Source: Paracoccaceae bacterium
GTDB taxonomy: Bacteria > Pseudomonadota > Alphaproteobacteria > Rhodobacterales > Rhodobacteraceae
Reading direction: 5' to 3'
Assembly: GCA_006226775.1 (NCBI GenBank)
Contig: SBGD01000048.1
Coordinates: 17,056 to 81,055 of the forward strand
Length of the DNA stretch: 64,000 nucleotides
Shown: positions 36,488 through 46,147 of the stretch, piece after piece
Numbering within the stretch: the first letter of the stretch is position 1
Layout: the number at the start of each line of letters is the position of its first letter
Notes under the pieces: model-generated
Seen by the model: only the letters and a program-made list of their open reading frames with translations
Told to the model about the DNA's origin: nothing
Databases searched by the model: none
Program-made: the position numbers and the translations under genes

Positions 36488-37429
36488 GTGACAGCGATTG
36501 TGGACATCCGGGATCTGAAAAAGACCTATGACGGCGGGTTCCAGGCGCTCAAGGGCGTGTCCTTGCAGATCGAGCAGGGCGAGATTCTGGCCCTTCTGGG
36601 CCCCAATGGCGCGGGCAAGACGACGCTGATCTCGGCGATCTGCGGCATCGTCACACCCAGTTCGGGCAGCGTCAGCGTCGGCGGCCATGACATCGTCACC
36701 GAGTTCCGCGCCGCGCGCGCGATGATCGGGCTGGTGCCGCAGGAAATCCACCTCGAACCCTTCGAGACCGTCTGGCGCACGGTGCGCTATTCCCGCGGGC
36801 TGTTCGGCTGCAAGCGCGATGACACGCATCTGGAACAGGTGCTGCGCGACCTTTCGCTCTGGGACAAGCGCCATGCCAGGACGATGGAGTTGTCCGGCGG
36901 CATGAAGCGGCGGGTGCTGATCGCCAAGGCGTTGAGCCACGAGCCAAGGGTGCTGTTTCTCGATGAGCCCACCGCCGGGGTCGACGTGGAATTGCGCCGC
37001 GACATGTGGAAGCTGGTCGAAGGCTTGCGGGCCGCCGGCGTGACCATCATCCTGACCACCCATTACATTGAGGAGGCCGAGGCGATTGCCGACCGGGTCG
37101 GCGTGATTGCCAAGGGCGAATTGCTGCTGGTGGAGGAAAAGGACGCGCTGATGGCGCGGATGGGGCGCAAGACGCTGGAGATCGAATTGCAGGATCCGGT
37201 GACGGTGCTGCCCGACAGTCTGGCGGGCTACGGGCTGGAGATCGTGCGCGAGGGCGCGGCGCTGCGCTATGCCTATGACACGCAAGCCGAGCGCACCGGG
37301 ATCACCAAGCTGCTGGCCGATCTCGCGGCGGCGGGGTTGCAGATGCGCGACCTGCAGACCAGCCAGTCCAGCCTGGAAGAGATCTTCGTCGGCCTCGTCG
37401 CCGAGCGCAACGCGGAGGACGCCGCATGA
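36488..37429 (+). CDS. ABC transporter ATP-binding protein (ABC-2 type exporter)
   Basis: A 313-residue ATPase. Walker [11 protein letters not shown], the Q-loop VPQEI, signature [15 protein letters not shown], Walker [13 protein letters not shown] and the switch histidine TTHYIEEAE are all present, followed by a C-terminal extension of about 90 residues typical of NodI/CcmA-like exporters. The start was set at GTG 36488 because AAGGGA lies seven bases upstream; an in-frame TTG at 36467 has no such site. It overlaps the permease start by four bases. Substrate unknown. Confidence 0.9.
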   Translation: MTAIVDIRDLKKTYDGGFQALKGVSLQIEQGEILALLGPNGAGKTTLISAICGIVTPSSGSVSVGGHDIVTEFRAARAMIGLVPQEIHLEPFETVWRTVRYSRGLFGCKRDDTHLEQVLRDLSLWDKRHARTMELSGGMKRRVLIAKALSHEPRVLFLDEPTAGVDVELRRDMWKLVEGLRAAGVTIILTTHYIEEAEAIADRVGVIAKGELLLVEEKDALMARMGRKTLEIELQDPVTVLPDSLAGYGLEIVREGAALRYAYDTQAERTGITKLLADLAAAGLQMRDLQTSQSSLEEIFVGLVAERNAEDAA

Positions 37430-38187
37430 ACCTGACCGCCATGGCCGCCATCTACCGCGTCGAGATGATGCGATTCTTCCGCACCCTGGCGCAGAGCTTC
37501 ATCTCGCCGGTGATCTCGACCTCGCTTTATTTCGTGGTCTTCGGCACCGCCATCGGCACCCGCATCGACCAGGTCGAGGGCGTGAGCTATGGCGCCTTCA
37601 TCGTGCCGGGGCTGATCATGCTGACGGTGATGACGCAGTCGCTGTCCAACGCCTCTTTCGGGATCTACTTTCCGAAGTTCATCGGCACCATCTTCGAGCT
37701 GCTCTCGGCACCGGTGAATTTCCTCGAGATCGTCATCGGTTTCGTCGGTGCGGCGGCCACCAAGGCGCTGTTCATCGGGCTGGTGATCCTCGCCACCTCG
37801 GCGTTTTTCGTCGACATCCGCATTCAGCATCCCTTTGCCATGATTGCTTTCCTGGTGCTCACCTGCGTGTCCTTCTCGCTTTTCGGCTTCATCATCGGCA
37901 TCTGGGCGAAGAACTTCGAGCAATTGCAATTGATCCCGTTGCTGGTGGTGACGCCGCTGGTGTTTCTCGGAGGCTCGTTCTACTCGATCACCATGCTGCC
38001 GCCGGTCTGGCAGACGATTTCGCTGTTCAACCCGGTGATGTACCTGATCTCGGGGTTTCGCTGGGCGTTTTTCGGGCTGGCGGACGTGCCGGTGGGGATC
38101 AGCTTGCTGGCGATTGCCGGCTTCACGGCGATCTGCCTGGGGCTGGTGTGGTGGATCTTCCGCACGGGCTGGCGCATCCGGTCGTGA
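37426..38187 (+). CDS. ABC-2 type transporter permease
   Basis: A 253-residue membrane protein with six predicted helices, of the ABC-2 family (NodJ/YadH-like). The conserved early segment [18 protein letters not shown] and the characteristic [22 protein letters not shown] before the last helices are present. Partner of the preceding ATPase through an ATGA overlap; the complex would export a lipid, polysaccharide or drug-like molecule. Confidence 0.9.
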   Translation: MNLTAMAAIYRVEMMRFFRTLAQSFISPVISTSLYFVVFGTAIGTRIDQVEGVSYGAFIVPGLIMLTVMTQSLSNASFGIYFPKFIGTIFELLSAPVNFLEIVIGFVGAAATKALFIGLVILATSAFFVDIRIQHPFAMIAFLVLTCVSFSLFGFIIGIWAKNFEQLQLIPLLVVTPLVFLGGSFYSITMLPPVWQTISLFNPVMYLISGFRWAFFGLADVPVGISLLAIAGFTAICLGLVWWIFRTGWRIRS

Positions 38188-38203
38188 TCCGGCCGTGAAC
38201 CGT

Positions 38204-38285
38204 GCGCCTGCGGCGCGCAGGTTTCGTTTGATGAGGGGGCGCTGCCCCCTCAAACTCCCCCGGGATATTTTTCGAACCGAAGAAG
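38204..38285. repeat. 3'-end repeat element, family D copy 1
   Basis: About 82 bases nearly identical to 43633-43718. They contain a CCTGC/GCAGG hairpin, then GAGGGGGC-GCT-GCCCCCTC, then AAACTCCCCCGGGATATTT and GAAGAAG. It follows the ABC permease stop by 16 bases and ends 39 bases before the S49 peptidase gene. Its G5C/GC5 hairpin plus CCCCCGG block is shared with family C. Confidence 0.85.
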
Positions 38286-38323
38286 TTCTGGACAGTGGCT
38301 TGTTTGTCGGTGGGTCGGGTTCT

Positions 38324-39133
38324 ATGTCAGGCTTCATGAAACGCTGGCTTCCTTTCGTGAAATCCGGGCCCTCGGTGGCCGTGATCCGGCTGCAGGGCGC
38401 GATTGGCGTCGGCGGGCGGGCGTCCCTGACCGATGCCGGGCTTGCGCCGGTGATCGAGAAAGCCTTTCGGCGCGGCAAACCCGATGCGGTCGCGCTGGAG
38501 ATCAATTCGCCCGGCGGCTCGCCGGTGCAATCCTCGCTGATCGCCGGGCGCATCCGGCGGCTGGCGCAGGAAAAGGAGGTGCCGGTCTTTGCCTTTGTCG
38601 AGGACGTGGCGGCCTCGGGCGGCTATTGGCTGGCCTCGGCGGCGGACGAGATCTTTGCCGATCACTCCTCGATCCTCGGCTCGATCGGCGTGATCTCGGC
38701 CAGTTTCGGCGCCAATGTCTTTCTCGCCCGGCAGGGGATCGAGCGGCGGGTGCATACCGCCGGGACCTCGAAGAGCTTTCTCGATCCCTTTCAGCCGGAG
38801 AAGGAAGAGGACGTCGAGCGGCTGCGCCGCCTGCTCGACCAATTGCACGTCAATTTCATCAGCCAGATCAAGGAACGCCGCGGCGCGAAGCTGGCCGAGA
38901 ACAAGGATCTTTTCACCGGCGAGGTCTGGATCGGCGAGAGTGCGCGGGAGGTGGGCCTGATCGACGGGATCGGCCACCTGGACGCGGTGATGAAGGCGCG
39001 TTTCGGCGACAAGGTGCGGTTTCGTCGTTATGGCCAGCGCCGGTCGCTGGCGCAACGGCTGGGGATGTCGCTGGCCGGCGATGCGCTGGGGCTGATCGAG
39101 GAGCGGGCGGCCTATGCCCGTTTCGGGCTGTGA
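38324..39133 (+). CDS. S49 family peptidase (SppA-like)
   Basis: A 269-residue signal-peptide-peptidase-A-type serine protease. The conserved block ALEINSPGGSPVQSS and the nucleophile-containing VAASGGYWLASAADEIFA are present, then SILGSIGVI and GTSKSFLDPF with a conserved Lys. There is no clear N-terminal membrane helix, so it resembles short SppA homologues (SohB-like) acting in the cytosol or peripherally at the membrane. A second in-frame ATG at 38336 is possible. Followed one base later by a small membrane protein, and probably co-transcribed with it. Confidence 0.87.
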   Translation: MSGFMKRWLPFVKSGPSVAVIRLQGAIGVGGRASLTDAGLAPVIEKAFRRGKPDAVALEINSPGGSPVQSSLIAGRIRRLAQEKEVPVFAFVEDVAASGGYWLASAADEIFADHSSILGSIGVISASFGANVFLARQGIERRVHTAGTSKSFLDPFQPEKEEDVERLRRLLDQLHVNFISQIKERRGAKLAENKDLFTGEVWIGESAREVGLIDGIGHLDAVMKARFGDKVRFRRYGQRRSLAQRLGMSLAGDALGLIEERAAYARFGL

Positions 39134-39134
39134 C

Positions 39135-39311
39135 GTGATCGTCAAGATCGTCACGCTGTTCCTGATCGCCATGGGCGTGCTGGCCATGTTCGGCAAGCTG
39201 CGCCTGCCCTGGATCAGCAAGCTGACCGATGCCAAGTGTCCGGGCTGCGGACGCTACCGGATCGGCAAGGGGCCCTGCCCCTGCGGAAAGGACAAGGGGC
39301 GTCACGGATGA
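39135..39311 (+). CDS. Small Cys-rich single-pass membrane protein
   Basis: A 58-residue protein starting at GTG 39135, one base after the peptidase stop. One hydrophobic helix (VTLFLIAMGVLAMFG) is followed by a cytosolic CPGCGRYRIGKGPCPCGK segment. The pattern C-x2-C ... C-x-C resembles a small zinc ribbon. Its stop overlaps the exchanger start (ATGATG). The tight packing between two genes in the same direction and the ordered TM-plus-ribbon layout support a real gene. Function unknown; a link to the S49 peptidase is possible from position alone. Confidence 0.72.
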   Translation: MIVKIVTLFLIAMGVLAMFGKLRLPWISKLTDAKCPGCGRYRIGKGPCPCGKDKGRHG

Positions 39312-40267
39312 TGCCATGGATATTGTGCGGCCTGGGGCTGGTGATCCTGCTTCTGGCGGGCGATGCGCTGGTCCGCGGTGCGGTGAACCTGGCGCTGCGC
39401 ATCGGCATCCCGGCGCTGATCGTCAGCCTGACCATCGTCGCCTTCGGCACCTCGGCGCCGGAATTGCTGATCTCCATCGCCGCGGTCAAGGAAGGCGCGC
39501 CGGGGATCGCGCTGGGCAACGTGGTCGGCTCGAACACCGCCAACGTGCTTCTGGTGCTGGGCGTGCCGGCGCTGATGGCCGGGCTCAACACCGCCCGGTG
39601 CAACAGCCGCAAGACCTATCTGCAGATGCTGGCGGCGAGCCTGCTGTTCATCGCGCTGGCCTTTCGCGGCGTCTTTGACTGGATCGCGGCGCTGGTGCTC
39701 CTGGCGGCGCTGGGCGCGATGCTCTGGGTCGCGATGCACGATGCGCTGCGCCATCGCCGCAGCACCAAGGCGGCGGCGAAAGCGGCACCGCAACTGGATC
39801 TCGAAGGCGCGGACCCCGGGATGCCGGGGTGGAAGGTCGCGCTCTTCCTGCTGCTCGGGCTGGTGGGCCTGCCGCTGGGGGCGGACCTGCTGGTCGACAA
39901 TGCCTCGATCATCGCGAAGACCTATGGCGTGCCCGACCGGGTGATCGGGCTGACGCTGGTGGCGGTCGGCACCTCGCTGCCGGAACTGGCGACCACGGTG
40001 ATGGCGGCGCTGCGGCGCCAGGCGGATGTGGCGCTGGGCAATGTCATCGGGTCGAACATGTTCAACCTCCTGGCCATCATCGGCATCGCCGCGCTGATCG
40101 GGCCGATCCCGGTGGATCACGGGTTCCTGAGCTTCGATCTCTGGGTCATGCTGGCCTCGGCGCTGATCCTCTTGCCCTTCGTCTTTCTGCGCTGGAACCT
40201 GACGCGGGTCTGGGGCGGGGTCTTGACCGCGCTCTATCTGGTCTATGTCGTTGCCGTGATCATCTGA
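39308..40267 (+). CDS. Calcium/sodium antiporter (CaCA family, YrbG-like)
   Basis: A 319-residue inner-membrane cation exchanger with about ten helices in two inverted repeats. The alpha-repeats are VAFGTSAPELLIS followed by GNVVGSNTANVLLVLG, and VAVGTSLPELATT followed by GNVIGSNMFNLLAIIG; the acidic residues in the GTSxPE motifs bind the cation. The start was set at ATG 39308, overlapping the small protein's stop. It likely moves Na+ or Ca2+. Confidence 0.93.
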   Translation: MMPWILCGLGLVILLLAGDALVRGAVNLALRIGIPALIVSLTIVAFGTSAPELLISIAAVKEGAPGIALGNVVGSNTANVLLVLGVPALMAGLNTARCNSRKTYLQMLAASLLFIALAFRGVFDWIAALVLLAALGAMLWVAMHDALRHRRSTKAAAKAAPQLDLEGADPGMPGWKVALFLLLGLVGLPLGADLLVDNASIIAKTYGVPDRVIGLTLVAVGTSLPELATTVMAALRRQADVALGNVIGSNMFNLLAIIGIAALIGPIPVDHGFLSFDLWVMLASALILLPFVFLRWNLTRVWGGVLTALYLVYVVAVII

Positions 40268-40278
40268 CGGAGGGGAAC

Positions 40279-41055
40279 ATGCGGGCATTGGTGACCGGGG
40301 CGGGCAAGCGGCTGGGCCGCGCCATGGCGCTTTACCTGGCCGGGCGGGGCCATGACGTGGCGGTGCATTACGCCAGCTCCGCCAAGGCCGCCGAAGAGAC
40401 CGCCGCCGATTGCCGCGCGCGGGGTGTCACGGCGGTGGCTCTGCAGGCCGACCTGCTGGACGAGGCGGCGATGCAGGCGCTCTTGCCGCGGGCGGCCGAG
40501 GCCCTGGGCGGGCCGATCGCCGTGCTGGTCAACAATGCCTCGATCTTCGAGCATGACACCCTCGCAAGCGCCACCCGCGAAAGCTGGGACCGGCACATGG
40601 AGAGCAACCTGCGCGCGCCCTACGTGCTGACCCAGGCGCTGGCGGCCCAGGCGCCGAAGGCGGTTCTCGACGCCAATGGCGAGCCGCGGGCCCGGGCACT
40701 GGTGGTCAACATGATCGACCAGCGGGTGCGCAAGCTGACGCCCGAGTTCTCGACCTATACGATTGCCAAGATGGGTCTCTGGGCGCTGACCCGGACCGCC
40801 GCCCAGGGGCTGGCGCCGGATGTGCGGGTGAATGCCATCGGCCCCGGCCCCACCCTGCGCGGCGCACGCCAGAGCGAGGAGCATTTCGCCCGCCAGCGCG
40901 CCGCGACGGTGCTGCAGCGCGGCGCCGATGAGGACGACATCACCGCGGCGCTGGGCTACCTGCTGGCGTCCCCTGCCGTCACCGGACAGTTGATCTGTGT
41001 CGACGGCGGGCAGCACCTAGGCTGGCAGACGCCGGATGTGCTTGGGGTTGAATAG
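40279..41055 (+). CDS. SDR family oxidoreductase, pteridine-reductase-like
   Basis: A 258-residue short-chain dehydrogenase. The cofactor loop TGAGKRLGRAMA with basic residues suggests NADPH use. NNASIFEHD, VVNMIDQRVRKLTPEFSTYTIAKMG (catalytic YxxxK) and VNAIGPGPTL match FolM/pteridine reductase-like SDRs that reduce dihydrofolate or dihydromonapterin. An AGGGG ribosome site lies just upstream and the gene follows the exchanger by 11 bases. The substrate is inferred. Confidence 0.87.
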   Translation: MRALVTGAGKRLGRAMALYLAGRGHDVAVHYASSAKAAEETAADCRARGVTAVALQADLLDEAAMQALLPRAAEALGGPIAVLVNNASIFEHDTLASATRESWDRHMESNLRAPYVLTQALAAQAPKAVLDANGEPRARALVVNMIDQRVRKLTPEFSTYTIAKMGLWALTRTAAQGLAPDVRVNAIGPGPTLRGARQSEEHFARQRAATVLQRGADEDDITAALGYLLASPAVTGQLICVDGGQHLGWQTPDVLGVE

Positions 41056-41746
41056 CCGCTCGGACCGGCCCAGCGGGGTGCCCCAGGGGAAGTTTTGCAC
41101 CGCTCGCGATTTCGTGAGGGCGCGGTCGCAAAATCCCATGTATTTCAATCCGTTACTGGTATGTCAGTTATTTTCTTCTTTCTTTCAACGAGTTGACAGG
41201 TTGCTCAAATTTTAGGCAATTTGATCAAGCAGGCCGGGAATAAGGGAAATTTCCGCGTCCCCGTGACTAGTCCTCAGAGTTATCCACAGGAAACGGGAAC
41301 GCAATGAGGCTTGAGATCCGCCTATGGCAATGCTGAGGAAAATGCCGAATCAAATCCCTTTGGAAAGCCGCACAGCTTTTCCGCGAATTCCGCCCGCGCG
41401 CGCCCCGGCCCGCCGGTGTCGCGCCGCCGAAAGGGGTCTTCCAGATGCGCCTTTCGCCGGCCCCTGCGGCAAATGATCCACCGCGGCGCCGGAGGCAGGT
41501 AACATGTTACGAAAATCGTTGGGAATCACGGCCTTGGCAACAGGTCCGATATTTCCCAAGAAAAAACAAAAGGTTAACGATGCGCCCAAATATTGAGCAT
41601 TTTAAGCAAACCGCTTCAATCAAAGGGAAATTTCAACCCGCCCCGAAGACCTCCCCAGAGTTGTCCACAGGATCCGTGGATTTCTTCGGCCTTGTCCCCG
41701 CCCCGATGCCGTTGCAGGCCAACCGGGGGAATCATAGGTTGAGGCC
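41056..41746. other. 691-base gene-free region with DnaA-box-like sites
   Basis: The longest gene-free stretch in the window, with AT-rich patches at about 41150-41260 and 41510-41635 against a GC-rich background. It holds TTATCCACA (41280-41288) and TTGTCCACA (41661-41669) in the same orientation, both inside the shared string CAGAGTTRTCCACAGG; the first is a perfect DnaA box. A 12-bp palindrome GTAACATGTTAC is at 41499-41510 and GTTAAC is near 41573. Three GAATC (CcrM GANTC) sites are visible, near 41347, 41523 and 41729. It may be a replication or DnaA-titration region, or just complex promoter DNA for uvrC. Confidence 0.4.
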
Positions 41747-43621
41747 ATGACGGATTTGCCAGAGGGACAGGCCGCACCTGCGCTGACCGGACACGCCTGC
41801 ATCGGTGCCTATCTCAAGACCCTGACCAGCGCGCCGGGGGTCTACCGGATGCTCGATGCCAGGAACGCGGTGCTCTACGTGGGCAAGGCGCGCAACCTGC
41901 GCGCGCGGGTGTCGAGCTATGCCCGGCCCACCGGGCATTCGCCGCGCATCGCCCGGATGATCCGCGATACCGCCTCGATGATGTTTCTGACCACGCGCAC
42001 CGAGACCGAGGCGCTGCTGCTCGAGCAGAACCTGATCAAGCAGTTGAAACCGAAGTACAATGTGCTTCTGCGCGACGACAAGTCCTTTCCCAATATCCAC
42101 GTCACCGACCATGCCTTTCCGATGATCCACAAGCATCGCGGGGCGAAGAAGGACAAGGGCGCCTATTATGGGCCCTTCGCCAGCGCGGGCGCGGTGAACC
42201 GCACGCTGAACCAGTTGCAGAAGGTGTTCCAGCTGCGCAATTGCTCGGATTCGATGTTCGAAAGCCGCACCCGGCCCTGCCTGCTCTACCAGATCAAGCG
42301 GTGTTCTGCGCCTTGCGTCGGCAAGATCGGCGCCGAGGCCTATGCCGAGAGCGTGCGCGACGCCCAGCGGTTCCTGTCGGGCCGCTCGACCAAGGTGCAG
42401 GAGAAGCTGGCGGGCGAGATGCAGGCGGCTTCGGAGGCGATGGAATTCGAGCGCGCCGCGTCTTTGCGCGACCGCATCCGCGCGCTGACCCAGGTGCAGA
42501 GCGCGCAAGGCATCAACCCGCGCACCGTGGAGGAGGCCGACCTGATCGCGCTGCACCTGGAAAACGGCCAGGCCTGCGTGCAGGTGTTCTTCATCCGTGC
42601 CGGGCAAAACTGGGGCAACCGCGACTTCTATCCCCGCGTCGGCGAGGACGTGGCTGCGGCAGAAGTGCTGGAAGCCTTCATCGGCCAGTTCTACGACACC
42701 AAGGAGCCGCCGCGCCAGTTGATCCTGAGCCACGGGATCGAGGACGAAGACCTGATGGTCGATGCCCTGAGCCAGAAGGCGGGCCGCAAGGTGACGCTGC
42801 TGGTGCCGCAACGGGGCGAGAAGGCCGAACTGATCGAAAGCGCGGTGCGCAATGCCCGCGAATCGCTGGGCCGCAAGATGGCCGAAACCGCGACCCAGGC
42901 GAAGCTCTTGCGCGGGGTGGCCGAGGCGTTCGGACTGGAGGCGCCACCCGAGCGCATCGAGGTCTACGACAACAGCCATATCCAGGGTGCGCACGCGGTG
43001 GGGGCGATGATCGTGGCCGGGGCCGAGGGCTTCATGAAGAACCACTATCGCAAGTTCAACATCAAGGGGGACGATCTGACCCCGGGCGACGATTTCGGCA
43101 TGATGAAGGAGGTGCTCGCGAGGCGGTTCAAGCGTTTGCAGAAGGAAGACCCCGAGCGCGACAAGGGGCTCTGGCCGGACTTGTTGTTGATCGACGGCGG
43201 CGCCGGGCAGGTCTCGGCGGTGGCGGAGATCATGCGGGAGTACGGCGTCGAGGACATCCCCATGGTCGGCGTCGCCAAGGGCATCGACCGCGACCAGGGC
43301 AAGGAGGAATTCCACCGCGTCGGCACGCGGCCCATGGCGCTGCGGCGCAACGACCCGGTGCTCTATTTCATCCAGCGGCTGCGCGACGAGGCGCACCGCT
43401 TTGCCATCGGCACCCATCGGGCGAAACGGTCGAAGGCGGTGGGCGCGACGCCTTTGGACGAGATTGCGGGCGTGGGGGCGGCGCGCAAGCGGGCGCTGCT
43501 CGCGCATTTCGGCTCGGCCAAGGCGGTGAGCCGGGCGAACCTGGCGGATCTCAAGGCGGTGGAAGGGGTGTCGGAGGCGCTGGCGGAGAAGATCTATGCC
43601 TTCTTTCATGAGGCGGGGTAG
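41747..43621 (+). CDS. uvrC: Excinuclease ABC subunit C
   Basis: A 624-residue nucleotide-excision-repair nuclease making both incisions around damage in the UvrB complex. An N-terminal GIY-YIG domain ([20 protein letters not shown], about residues 27-105) is followed by a UVR domain near residues 215-250 ([17 protein letters not shown]), the RNase-H-like endonuclease domain ([27 protein letters not shown]) and C-terminal helix-hairpin-helix motifs ([17 protein letters not shown]). Preceded by the long non-coding region. Confidence 0.97.
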   Translation: MTDLPEGQAAPALTGHACIGAYLKTLTSAPGVYRMLDARNAVLYVGKARNLRARVSSYARPTGHSPRIARMIRDTASMMFLTTRTETEALLLEQNLIKQLKPKYNVLLRDDKSFPNIHVTDHAFPMIHKHRGAKKDKGAYYGPFASAGAVNRTLNQLQKVFQLRNCSDSMFESRTRPCLLYQIKRCSAPCVGKIGAEAYAESVRDAQRFLSGRSTKVQEKLAGEMQAASEAMEFERAASLRDRIRALTQVQSAQGINPRTVEEADLIALHLENGQACVQVFFIRAGQNWGNRDFYPRVGEDVAAAEVLEAFIGQFYDTKEPPRQLILSHGIEDEDLMVDALSQKAGRKVTLLVPQRGEKAELIESAVRNARESLGRKMAETATQAKLLRGVAEAFGLEAPPERIEVYDNSHIQGAHAVGAMIVAGAEGFMKNHYRKFNIKGDDLTPGDDFGMMKEVLARRFKRLQKEDPERDKGLWPDLLLIDGGAGQVSAVAEIMREYGVEDIPMVGVAKGIDRDQGKEEFHRVGTRPMALRRNDPVLYFIQRLRDEAHRFAIGTHRAKRSKAVGATPLDEIAGVGAARKRALLAHFGSAKAVSRANLADLKAVEGVSEALAEKIYAFFHEAG

Positions 43622-43632
43622 GTCTTGACGGA

Positions 43633-43718
43633 GCGCCTGCGGCGCGCAGGTTTTGTTGTTTTGATGAGGGGGCGCTGCCCCCTCAAACTCCCCCGGGATA
43701 TTTATGAAACCGAAGAAG
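43633..43718. repeat. 3'-end repeat element, family D copy 2
   Basis: Near-copy of 38204-38285, starting 12 bases after the uvrC stop. It carries GAGGGGGC-GCT-GCCCCCTC and AAACTCCCCCGGGATATTT, then GAAGAAG. The last 17 bases overlap the 3' end of the convergent gph gene, supplying its final codons and stop. Confidence 0.85.
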
Positions 43719-44352
43719 CACGGACCAGGGCGGGGAGGTCGGCGAAGTGCGAGAACCGGGCGGTGTGTGGCAGGGCGTCGACGGGGTGTTTGCGGTAGCC
43801 TTCGGTGTAGAGCAGGAAGGGGATCTTCGCGGCCTGGGCGGTTTCGGCGTCGGTCTCGCTGTCGCCGACGTAGAGCGCCTGTGTGGCGCCGTTGAGGGCG
43901 GCGTGGAGCATTGCCGGGTCGGGTTTGCGCGTGGGCAGGCTGTCGCCGCCGATCACCCGGTCGAAGAAGGGCGCGAGGCCGGTGTCGCGCAGGCAGGTCA
44001 GCGTCGCGGCATGGGGCTTGTTGGTGCAGAGCGCGAGGGGATGCCCGGCGGCTTTCAGCGCCTCCAGCGTCTCGCGCGCGCCGGGATAGATCACCGAGGG
44101 CGGGGTTGGCACGGTGACGTAGATCGCCAGGATGCGGTCGTGCAGGTCGTGGAAACGGTCCTGCGGCAGACCCAGGTGGGCCAGGACCTGGTCGACCAGC
44201 TTGGGCAACCCGCGTCCGACGAAACCTTGGACCAAGGCCTCGTCGAGCGGGCCAAGACCGATGTCCGCGAGGCCTGCGTTCACCGATTGCGCGATCTGCG
44301 GCACCGAGTGGATCAGCGTGCCGTCGAGGTCGAAGGCGATGGTGGCGGGCAT
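43702..44352 (-). CDS. gph: Phosphoglycolate phosphatase, HAD family
   Basis: A 216-residue HAD-superfamily phosphatase: FDLDGTLIHSVPQI (nucleophile and acid/base Asp), a cap with QGFVGRGLPKLVDQ, ALCTNKPHAATL (motif II) and ALYVGDSETDAETA (motif IV). It dephosphorylates 2-phosphoglycolate, consistent with its operon partner rpe. The C-terminal codons fall in a family D repeat, so the tail may differ between strains. It follows rpe without a gap. Confidence 0.9.
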   Translation of the reverse strand: MPATIAFDLDGTLIHSVPQIAQSVNAGLADIGLGPLDEALVQGFVGRGLPKLVDQVLAHLGLPQDRFHDLHDRILAIYVTVPTPPSVIYPGARETLEALKAAGHPLALCTNKPHAATLTCLRDTGLAPFFDRVIGGDSLPTRKPDPAMLHAALNGATQALYVGDSETDAETAQAAKIPFLLYTEGYRKHPVDALPHTARFSHFADLPALVRASSVS

Positions 44353-45027
44353 CTAGAGGCTCTCGCGGATGGCGCGGATGTTGGCGCCGTAGACCTCGGG
44401 GTGATCGACCGAGCCGCCGCGGAAGACCGCCGAGCCCGCGACCAGCACATTGGCGCCGGCTCCGACCACCAGCGGCGCGGTCGTCGAATCGACGCCGCCG
44501 TCGACCTGGATGTGGACCTCGCGGTCGCCGATCATCGCGCGGACCTTGGCGATCTTGGCGGTGAGGTCGATGAACTTCTGCCCGCCGAAGCCGGGGTTGA
44601 CCGTCATCACCAGCACCATGTCTGCCAGATCCAGCACCTCGGCCACCGCCTCGGCCGGAGTGCCGGGGTTGAGCGCGACACCGGCCTGCATCCCCGCGCC
44701 CTTGATCGCCTGGAGCGTGCGGTGGATATGCGGGCCGGCCTCGACATGGGCGGTCAGCATGTCGGCGCCGGCCTTGGCATAGGCCTCGATATAGGGGTCG
44801 ACCGGGGCGATCATCAGGTGCACGTCCATGAAGGTCTTGACATGCGGGCGGAAGGCCTTGACCGCCGATGGGCCGAAGGTGAGGTTGGGCACGAAATGGC
44901 CGTCCATCACGTCGACATGGACCCAATCGGCGCCCTGCGCCTCGATGGCCTGGATCTCGCGGCCGAAGTCGGCGAAATCGGCGGAAAGGATCGACGGGGC
45001 GATCTTGACGGAACGGTCGAAGGTCAT
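44353..45027 (-). CDS. rpe: Ribulose-phosphate 3-epimerase
   Basis: A 224-residue TIM-barrel enzyme interconverting ribulose-5-phosphate and xylulose-5-phosphate. Motifs are [34 protein letters not shown] (metal ligands), VDVHLM-like [24 protein letters not shown] and [13 protein letters not shown]. The start ATG has GGAG nine bases upstream. rpe-gph is the familiar pairing in organisms that run pentose-phosphate or Calvin-type reactions. Confidence 0.96.
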   Translation of the reverse strand: MTFDRSVKIAPSILSADFADFGREIQAIEAQGADWVHVDVMDGHFVPNLTFGPSAVKAFRPHVKTFMDVHLMIAPVDPYIEAYAKAGADMLTAHVEAGPHIHRTLQAIKGAGMQAGVALNPGTPAEAVAEVLDLADMVLVMTVNPGFGGQKFIDLTAKIAKVRAMIGDREVHIQVDGGVDSTTAPLVVGAGANVLVAGSAVFRGGSVDHPEVYGANIRAIRESL

Positions 45028-45088
45028 CTGCTGCGGGCTCCTGTGGCGGTTTGCCCGCCTCATACGCCGGTGCGCGGGCGAGGTCCAG

Positions 45089-46147
45089 TTACTCGCCCCG
45101 CCCGGCCGGCCAGTCCAGATCGACCCAGACCAGCGCATGGCGCGAGGCGCGCAGCGCAAGCGTCCCGGGCGCGGGCCAGAGCGTGGCGGCGTCGAGTACC
45201 GTCAGGTCCGCCGAGGGCAGCACGTAGTCGACCCGCAGGTTGCCGGGGTCGGGGTCGTCCCAGTTGGCGGTGTCGACTGCCGGGTCGCCGGTCTGGCCGG
45301 GGTTGGCCTCGAGGGCGGCGCCGGGGTCCTGCGGCCGGGGGTCCTGGAGGCGCGGGTCGCTGAGCAGGGCGCGGATCGCCGCGGGACGCCCCTGCCCGTC
45401 CGAGGGGTCGAGATTGGCATTGCCGAGCAGCACGAAAGGCCCCTCGGGCGGCGTGCCGATCTCGCCGTTCAGGTGATGCTGCCAGAAGATCACCTCGTCG
45501 TGGTTGCGTCGGCCATTGTGGTCTTCCGGGCCGTCGAAGACCGGCGGGGTGGCGGAAAACCCCATGAGTGTCAGGCGCTTGCCCGCGACGCTGACCGGCA
45601 CGGCCCAATGGGCGGTGCTCGAGAGCGGCATCACCGCTTGCGCCGCCCGCGGCACCTCGGCGCCGCCGATCAGGCTGTCGGGCAGGTCGCGCCAGAGCAA
45701 GCCGGAGAAATCCTGCGCCGCCTCGGTCTCGATCGGGTGGCGGGACATTAGCGCGATGCCGCCCTCGCCGGTGAAAAAGCCGAAGCCCAGGGCATCCTCC
45801 GGCTCGCCCAGCCGCCCGTCGCCGTCAAGGTCGTGCCCGCTGTCGCGGCCCGCGTTCTGGCGCGGGGCGTAAAGATGCGGATAGCTTGGCCCGGCCTCGG
45901 CAAGGCGCGCCCGCAGCGCGCGCAGGGCGGCAAGGTCGAGGTCGTGGTCGATGTCGGTGAGCAGCAGGATGTCGGGGCGGACCTCGGCCAGAAGCGCCGC
46001 GACGGCGGTCACCTGCGGATCTTCGCCGCGCAGGATGTCACGCAGCAGCAGGCCGGGGCCCTTGCGGCTCAGCTCGACATGCCAGGTGGCGACGCGCAGC
46101 GGCTCGGCGCCCAGGGGCGCGGCCAGGCAAAGGACAGCGGCGATCAG
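45089..46147 (-). CDS. Exported endonuclease/exonuclease/phosphatase-fold protein with apparent CTG start
   Basis: A protein of about 352 residues. A signal peptide ([15 protein letters not shown]) is followed by an EEP-fold domain: [55 protein letters not shown] (catalytic N/D motif), [10 protein letters not shown] and [12 protein letters not shown]. It is probably periplasmic and acts on a phosphodiester. The signal peptide begins at a CTG (46147-46145) that overlaps the preceding gene's TGA. The next in-frame ATG/GTG/TTG upstream would add about 40 arginine/histidine-rich residues antithetic to a signal peptide, and the nearest one downstream removes the first catalytic strand. An annotation starting at 46273 or 46258 would be the automatic alternative. 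Confidence 0.78.
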   Translation of the reverse strand: MIAAVLCLAAPLGAEPLRVATWHVELSRKGPGLLLRDILRGEDPQVTAVAALLAEVRPDILLLTDIDHDLDLAALRALRARLAEAGPSYPHLYAPRQNAGRDSGHDLDGDGRLGEPEDALGFGFFTGEGGIALMSRHPIETEAAQDFSGLLWRDLPDSLIGGAEVPRAAQAVMPLSSTAHWAVPVSVAGKRLTLMGFSATPPVFDGPEDHNGRRNHDEVIFWQHHLNGEIGTPPEGPFVLLGNANLDPSDGQGRPAAIRALLSDPRLQDPRPQDPGAALEANPGQTGDPAVDTANWDDPDPGNLRVDYVLPSADLTVLDAATLWPAPGTLALRASRHALVWVDLDWPAGRGE

